From the NCBI GenBank assembly GCA_039654915.1, contig CM077593.1:54070501-54134500 (forward strand): 64,000 bases of DNA, read 5' to 3'. A model generated the notes under the pieces. It did no database searches. It worked only from the letters and a program-made list of their open reading frames with translations, and was not told where the DNA came from. This DNA is from Aquilaria yunnanensis (lineage: Eukaryota > Streptophyta > Magnoliopsida > Malvales > Thymelaeaceae). This document shows positions 58,685 through 64,000 of the stretch, in pieces. A program made the translations under genes and the position numbers. How positions within the stretch are numbered: the first letter of the stretch is position 1; each line of letters opens with the position of its first letter.

Positions 58685-59176
58685 AAAGCCGAAGTGACGA
58701 CTTCGGTTTTGTTTTCTTTCTGAGGATGTTCTTTGGGAGTCTATAGAAAGTAACACCCGTGTCGGAGCTACAGCTCTTGCCCAAAGGTGTGGGCTGCTCG
58801 GCCTTGGCCTATTTTTTGGTGTCTCCGAGGCAAAGCCTGTGCCGAAGATACACCTCTTGCCCGAAGGTATGGGCTGTCGGCCATAGCCCGTCTTTTGGTG
58901 TCTTCGGGGCAACCTGCTTCTTTGCTTTTGCAGGTCTGTGTAGCGTCGCGTCTGATGGCCAAGCGTGTCAGTCTAAGCGACGCGTCCCAGTTTTTTAGGG
59001 ATGTCAGGAGACGTGTCTCCTATATTGGCGCGATGGTTGACACGTGGCACACTGTCATTGGAGGAGAGTCGCGTCGTTTACAGAGAGCGCATCTTTTTAG
59101 GCACAGAGTGCAGTTACGGCGATGGTTCGCCTTCAAAGGGCACTTATGACGTCGTTTCGGTTACCCACCCTTGGCC
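58685..59176. other. 5' flank of the antisense gene (F)
   Basis: No gene. It contains two copies of a unit of about 80 bp (58766-58845 and 58846-58922; the word CTCTTGCCC(A/G)AAGGT starts at 58774 and 58854). It ends at a TATA box. It may be the antisense promoter region (inference). Confidence 0.65.
58766..58922. repeat. 80-bp tandem duplication upstream of the antisense gene (F)
   Basis: Two imperfect copies sharing CTCTTGCCC(A/G)AAGGT(G/A)TGGGCTG, then TTTTTTGGTGTCTCCGAGGC / TCTTTTGGTGTCTTCGGGGC. The period is 80 bp. Confidence 0.8.
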
Positions 59177-59184
59177 TATAAATA
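59177..59184 (+). promoter_or_regulatory. TATA box of the antisense gene (F)
   Basis: TATAAATA preceded by CTTGGCC and followed by GCCC, 266 bp before the ATG at 59443. The corresponding box in E is at 43431. Confidence 0.7.
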
Positions 59185-59442
59185 GCCCATTTCGTCATAG
59201 CCCCTTTTGCTTTTGCTTCTGCTCTTTCCCTGCTTGTCCTTTTCTGTGCGCTTTCTCTTACTTTTGTGGCGGAGCTGTTTTAACAGAGCTTTTTCCGGCA
59301 ACCTTTTACGACGGCGACCTCCGATTTTGGCAAGTCTTTTGGTGGGTTTTTTCTTTCCAGAGTCTTTTGATACCTCTGCTTTTCCGAGTTTTTGCCGGAA
59401 GTTGTTTTCTTGCCTTTTTTCGAACTCATTTTTCTATCCTAA

Positions 59443-61868
59443 ATGCCTATTCCTGAGAGCTGGCAGCCTCTTTTATCTCATCCTTGTTGCACCACCCCTA
59501 AAAAATTAGAGAGGTGGAAGAAGAAGTTCTTTCTTCCTTCTTACGCCATTACCCGGCTACCACGAGCTCACTATTATCCTTTTTCAAACCATAGTACCGA
59601 GGTTACCGTTTTTCGAGCCCAGCTAAAGGCCGAACTTCGGTATCCTCCCCCGAAGATGGTTTGCGAGTTCTGCCAATTTCATGGCATTGCTGTGAATCAG
59701 CTTCCCCCGAACTCGTACTGCTATTTTAACGCCTTCCTCTGTATGTGTGGCGTCTTCGGGATAAAACCCCATTTTGTAATTTTCATGCAGTACTACAAGC
59801 TCTTCGTGGTCCCGAAGGGTGGCTTCTATTTCATGCTACCTCGGGGATCCGGGAGCAAAAAATTCATGTGCACTTTTAACACTAAGGACAGTTGGCGAGG
59901 GTGGCAACAGAAATTCTTCTTCCTGAAGACAGATGAGGCCTGGTCGTATGTTCCGACCAAATGGGCTCGGGGAAGGCTGAATGTGGACGTCGTCGATCCG
60001 AGGATACTGCTGACTCCAGAGTTGGCTCCCGTGTTCGAGGACTTCGACGGACGCATTCGAGCCGTCTCCGACTGGGCTCCCGAGGTCGCTCCACGCTCCA
60101 TCTACCGCTTCCCCATTAACTGAAGGTTGATGACCGAAGAGGTCCTTCGGGAGTTATGGGTGGTCAAGGAGCATGAGACTGACCTCGACATGTCAGCTCC
60201 TGCTATCGCAGGGAAGGACTCCTAGTTGGTGCAGCTCCATCGGGAGGAAGTTTCTTTCGAAACGCTTTTCGAAAGTAAGTTATCCTCTACTCCCTTGCAG
60301 TTTTTCCCTCGAACTTACGCTGATGTCTTTTTTCTTTTTCAGAGATGGGGGACGGGACTGCTGCATTCTACAAGTCCCTTTTCTCCGGCCAGGTCGAGAA
60401 GGGCGATCAGACAAAGAAGGCGGCTTCCCAAAGGCAGAAGTCTACTGGCGCTGGGCCTTCGGCGAAACGGGCAAAGAAAACTGCCGAGGTTCCTCTGAAG
60501 GAAATTTCCAAGGAGGCTGCCGAGGAGCCTGGGGCAGCCGAGATTCCGCCGACCGAGGCTGCTGCCGAGGTCCCTGCCACTGCCGAGGTTCTTTCCGCCA
60601 ATGTCCCTCCCCAGAGCCCTTCCGCGCCGCAGGCCCTTCAGGAGGCCGTGGTAGAGGCTCATTCTGCCGAGGAGCGGCGCAGGAGGAAAGGCAAGGGGCT
60701 TTCGACCGAGGAGTCTCAGGGCTCCGAGGATGTCGTGATCGAAGTGCCGCCAGGTTTGTTGTTTTCAGAACAAGTATGGCTCTTTTGTTTTTCTGAAATT
60801 TCCTTTGTCTCTGACCAGGTTCTCATTTTCGCCATGCAGGGGAGTTGCTTACCCCGAACTGGGCGGCCGAACACGCGAAGACGCGGGCCCTTCACGACGC
60901 CAAAGTCCCGCAAGGGAAGATACCAAAAGAGCCTTTTTGGACATTCATGGAGGACATGAACTTGTACTCCGAGGACTGTCCTGAAATGGCGAAGCAGATT
61001 TCGAAGGGGGTGCTTACATAGGCCTCCTTCAAGGCTATTGCGGTGGCCCATCTGTGCGATGACACCCTCGCCGCGAAAGTCATCGAGCATGCTGCTCAAG
61101 TATGCTCTTCACACCTTTTTCCCTTCAATTTTTCCTAAGTGCTTGGCTCTTGCTGACCTTGCATTCATCTTTTCGCAGCTGCTGGGGTATGCCGGCTTTC
61201 TCCGAGTTTGGGTAGCCAGGCAGACGGCGTTCCGAGCTTCTGCCTTAGAGGCCTTAGAAAAAGCGAAAGTCACGTGCTCGGAATTAACCGTCAAGAACCA
61301 GCAGCTGGCAGATGCTACGAAGAAAGAAGTTGCTGCCCTTCGGGAGGAGTTCCGGAAGGAAAAGGAAGACCTTGAGAAGGACTCCTCCCTGAAGATTGCT
61401 GACCTCAGCGATCAGGTGGCGGGGATGCTCGCTGCCAACCAAGACCTTCTCAAGGATAAGTTAGATTCTGACAATCTTATACGGTCATTGGTGACTGAGA
61501 AAAAGGCTTTTGAAGCCAAGGTCCAGTCTTTGAAGAAGGAGCCCGACGTGAAGAAGAGGATGAAGGCGCTGAAGAAGGAGGTTGCAGAATTGAAGGATGA
61601 GCTCGAGGACCTTGAGGTTGAGAAGGACAAATCTGACCAAATGACCAACGTCGCCTTCCAGGACGGATTCTGCCTTGCTCGGCACCAAGTCCTTGAGATG
61701 TTCCCAGGTCTGGACCTCTCCTTTTTGGAAGCTCTGAACATTCCCGAGGGGCCTCGGTGGTCCTGGTCAAAAATCGAGCACCTGAACCTGCCTTCCACAA
61801 TTCCGGCGCCGAAGGTGGTGGAAAAGGGCACAGAGGCTGGTGGCTCCCGGGACGCCGAGAACCTTTAG
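59443..61868 (+). pseudogene. Antisense (aORF) gene of element F, four exons
   Basis: Exons: 59443-60274 (donor GAAA|GTAAGT), 60343-60753 (acceptor TTTTTCAG; donor CCAG|GTTTGT), 60840-61099 (acceptor CATGCAG; donor CTCAA|GTATGC), and 61179-61868 (acceptor TTCGCAG; TAG stop). Phases are consistent across all joins, giving about 730 codons. Order: a PF04195-like domain (FRAQLKAELRYPPPKMVCEF, QLPPNSYCYFNAFLCMCGVF, LRPRGSG-type box near 59840), an Ala/Glu/Pro-rich linker in exon 2, EDMNLYSEDCPEMA in exon 3, a coiled coil and CLARHQVLEMFPGLDLSF in exon 4. Premature stops: TGA at 60121, TAG near 60224 and TAG near 61018. Function unknown; it is not a gag or pol gene. Confidence 0.78.
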
Positions 61869-62370
61869 GCTGTTTTAGGGGCCTTTTCCTTTTTTCCTCT
61901 TCATTTTTGTGCTCCTTCTTTGGGCACTTCTTCTTTGTAAGCCTGATCATTCTCAATGAATATATTTTTTGGCTAACTCTTTTTGAAACATTTTACATTT
62001 CCATCGTCGTGAACAAGTTCACTCAAGAGACTTCGGGAAACCTGCAATCACAAAAAAAAATTATTCTTTGCTTTTTTCGGCGAGTACTTTCGCAGGATTT
62101 TTTTTTTCCATTTTTTCGAGCGTGATGGCTCAAGGGACTTCGGAAAATCACATCTGTACTTTTTTGCGGCGAGTACTTTCGCAAGATTTTTGTTTTCCAT
62201 TTTTCCGAGCGTGATGTCTCAAGGGACTTCGGAAAATCACATCTGTGCTTTTTCATGGCGAGCACCTTCGCGGACTTCTGTCTTGCACCATTTTGTACAC
62301 TTAAGAATTTTTCTCAAGCACATTCTGTACTTAGGATATTTTTTGTACAACACAATCCTTCCGTTCCATC
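61869..62370. other. Convergent spacer with 89-bp repeat (F)
   Basis: It begins with the tail of the antisense gene (an AATGAATA signal-like word at about 61957). It then has an A9 run near 62052 and the 89-bp array. It ends at the integrase stop on the minus strand. No gene was seen. Confidence 0.7.
62082..62280. repeat. 89-bp tandem repeat between convergent genes (F)
   Basis: The word GAG(T/C)AC(T/C)TTCGC starts at 62082, 62171 and 62260, exactly 89 bp apart. Units also share a T-run with CCATTTTT and GACTTCGGAAAATCACATCTGT. About 2.3 units are clear, with a worn partial before them at about 62005-62050. Confidence 0.85.
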
Positions 62371-63690
62371 TTAAACGTAGAATTTCTTCAGGGCGTCTGA
62401 GTGCCAAGTGTTTTTCAATTCTACGCCTTCGGTGTCGCCAAGTTTGTACACGCCTTTTCGTACTTCGGGAAGAGCCAGATAAGGTCCTTCCCAGTTCGCG
62501 CAAAGTACCCCATGGGATGGCTTCCGGGGTGCAAAGTCAGCCTTTCGGAGAATGAGGTCCCCTTTCTTGATTTCTTTTGGCCTGGCTTGCAAATTTATAG
62601 CCACGGCCACTCTTTGCTGGAAAGCTTTTCTTCTCAGCTCAGCTATTTCTTTGTGTTTGCCGGCGAGGTCGAGCTTCGTTCTTAGGCCGAGGTCGTTTCC
62701 ACCTTCATCAAATACTTGCACCCGTACTGATGGTCTAACTATCTCGATAGGGATGATGGCCTCTGTTCCGAAGACAAGTGAGAAGGGAGTCTCCCCTGTG
62801 GCTCTTCGGGGCGTCGTTCGGTAACTCCATAATTCGCTTTGGAGTTCTCCTGGCCATTTCGCTTTTGCTTCCCCCAGTCTCTTTTTTAGGCCATCTTTTA
62901 TGGTCCTGTTAGATACTTCCACCTGCCCGTTGCTTTGGGGGTGAGCTACTGGGGCGAAGTGCATCTTTATTCCGAGGTCGCTGATAAATTCCTGGAATCC
63001 TTTGTCTATGAATTGGGATCCATTATCAGCCACTAGTACCCTCGGTATGCCGAATCTGCATACGATGTTCTTCCATACAAATTTCTGCACTTCTTTCGCC
63101 GAGATAGTTGCTAGCGGTTCTGCCTCGACCCATTTGGAGAAATAGTCTACTGTTACCACGCAGAATTTCACGCCTCCAGGCGCTGAGGGGAGTGGCCCAA
63201 TAAGGTCTATACCCCAAACTGCGAAGGGCCAGGGACAGTCAACCGAAGTTACATTTTTCCGAGGGTACCCTCCGGATATTCGCGTGTCTCTGGCAACTAC
63301 CGCATTTCCGGACGAACTGCCTTGCGTCCTTTCTTAGGGTAGCCCAGAAGTATCCCTGGCGAAGTATCACTGCCGCCAGGGAATCGGTTCCTATGTGTGA
63401 ACCACACATGCCTTCGTGGACTTCTTCAAGGATCATTTTAGTATCCTCTTCGTTCACACATCTTTGCATTGGATTCGCGTATCCCTGTCGGTATAGTTCT
63501 TCACCGATCAGGAAGAAATGGCCGGACCACCTTCGCAGCTTTGTAGCGTCACCGGGGTCTTCGGGGAGCACATTTTCCGTGGGGTACCTTTTTATTGGAT
63601 CCCTCCATCCTTTTCCCGAGGTCGCTATGCTCGGCACTGAGATGCTCGAACGGTCTAGCACCTCGGTGTGGGTCTTTGACTTCGCCAAGC
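62371..63690 (-). pseudogene. Tat integrase (F)
   Basis: The core frame (62371-63171 and upstream) has VVTVDYFSKWVEAEP, VADNGSQFIDKG and NGQVEVSNRTIKDGL: the D, D, E triad is intact. The C-terminus has KGDLILRKADF and WEGPYLALPEV, ending LKKFYV. The zinc domain at 63239-63688 is complete (VHEGMCGSHIG, KCGSC: H, H, C, C). A single frameshift near 63250 separates it from the core. This is the most complete integrase here. Confidence 0.9.
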
Positions 63691-64000
63691 AATCTGCCTC
63701 GGTGTTTTTCCGCCGAGGTACGTTTTCGATCCGTACGGCGTCAAACTCTTAAATGAGTTTTGCTACCAGCTCGTGGTATTTTGCGAAGGTTGGGTCCTTC
63801 GCCCCATAGTCTCCTGCCGGCTGCCGAACTATTAGCTTGGAATCACTGTGGGCCTTTAAGTTTCTCACGCCAATTTTTCTGGCCAGTCGTAATCCCGCTG
63901 TGAGGGCCTCATACTCAGCCACATTGTTAGTGACGTTGAAGCTGAACTTGATAGCCTTCATTACTTCCAGGCCTTCGGGGCCTCTGATAATTACCCCAGC
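63691..64000 (-). pseudogene. Tat second RNase H (F), partial
   Basis: It reads IIRGPEGLEVMKAIKFSFN, NNVAEYEALTAGLRLARKIG (catalytic Glu) and KAHSDSKLIVRQ (Asp), with a TAA after AKLI (63749-63751), then EFDAV and AEADCLAKS-like sequence into integrase. It continues beyond the window edge; the VDGAS start is not in the window. Confidence 0.85.

Larger units (their letters stand above)
58285..64000 (-). mobile_element. Element F: minus-strand Tat retrotransposon, partial
   Basis: It holds a 385-bp remnant of the 3' LTR, a polypurine tract, the antisense gene, a tandem-repeat spacer, integrase, and the start of the RNase H region, running off the right edge. The base composition is G/C-richer than the insertions around it. 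It is the best-preserved Tat copy in the window. Confidence 0.85.

Noticed and set aside
59443..61868. Antisense gene considered as a captured ordinary host gene
   Set aside because: It occurs at the same place in three Tat copies and resembles a transposon-linked family (PF04195). A single capture of host origin is possible but not shown.

Overview
This window is plant nuclear heterochromatin. It consists almost entirely of LTR retrotransposons inserted into one another, and I see no host gene that I can defend. The evidence for a flowering plant is as follows: Ty1/copia and Ty3/gypsy elements with tRNA-iMet-type primer sites, Tat-lineage gypsy elements with the second (aRNH) RNase H typical of plants, a Tekay-type chromovirus, GT-AG introns with T-rich tracts, and many G-to-A/C-to-T decay mutations of the kind left by plant cytosine methylation. 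I cannot name the species.

Layout. (A) A minus-strand Tat element runs from the left edge to 12687. It carries a plus-strand antisense gene (1-992 and 9174-10012), integrase (10336-11677) and RNase H/RT end (11682-12687). A Ty1/copia element (993-9173, target duplication GCGGA/GTGGA) sits inside the antisense gene. (B) A plus-strand Tat element starts at 12688 inside A's RT. Its gag is split by a solo LTR (13428-14843), by a LARD-like element with 4.2-kb LTRs (15409-26698) and by a second solo LTR (26913-28333). Its gag then meets, tail to tail, the gag of a truncated minus-strand Tat copy, C (28851-32064, with two LTRs in tandem). B's RT resumes at 32065-32805. (E) A minus-strand Tat element (32806-57328) follows. 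Its 3' LTR is split by a decayed Tekay chromovirus D (33462-42709), its antisense gene lies at 43698-46187, an unclassified repeat G (46188-50016) holds solo LTR 3, and its RT holds solo LTR 4 (53525-54951). A 956-bp fragment of another gypsy element (57329-58284) forms the seam to (F), a minus-strand Tat element (58285 to the window edge) with the best-preserved antisense gene.

How the parts work together. In A, E and F the retrotransposon genes (gag, protease, RT, RNase H, integrase) are read on the minus strand. A separate multi-exon gene, read on the plus strand, lies between integrase and the 3' LTR. In E and F it has its own TATA box. Its 3' end converges on the integrase 3' end across a spacer, which in F holds an 89-bp tandem repeat. 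In F all four exon phases are consistent, although the gene has premature stops. This spliced antisense passenger gene is the most interesting system in the window. Two further points stand out: the Tat gag frame appears to begin inside the LTR and read through the primer binding site, and the LARD LTR hides an old tandem array with a period of about 123 bp.

Target-site duplications that can be read directly fix the insertion order for seven insertions (one copia, one LARD, one chromovirus, four solo LTRs). Most coding regions are pseudogenes. Divergence comments are by-eye estimates; no alignment was run.
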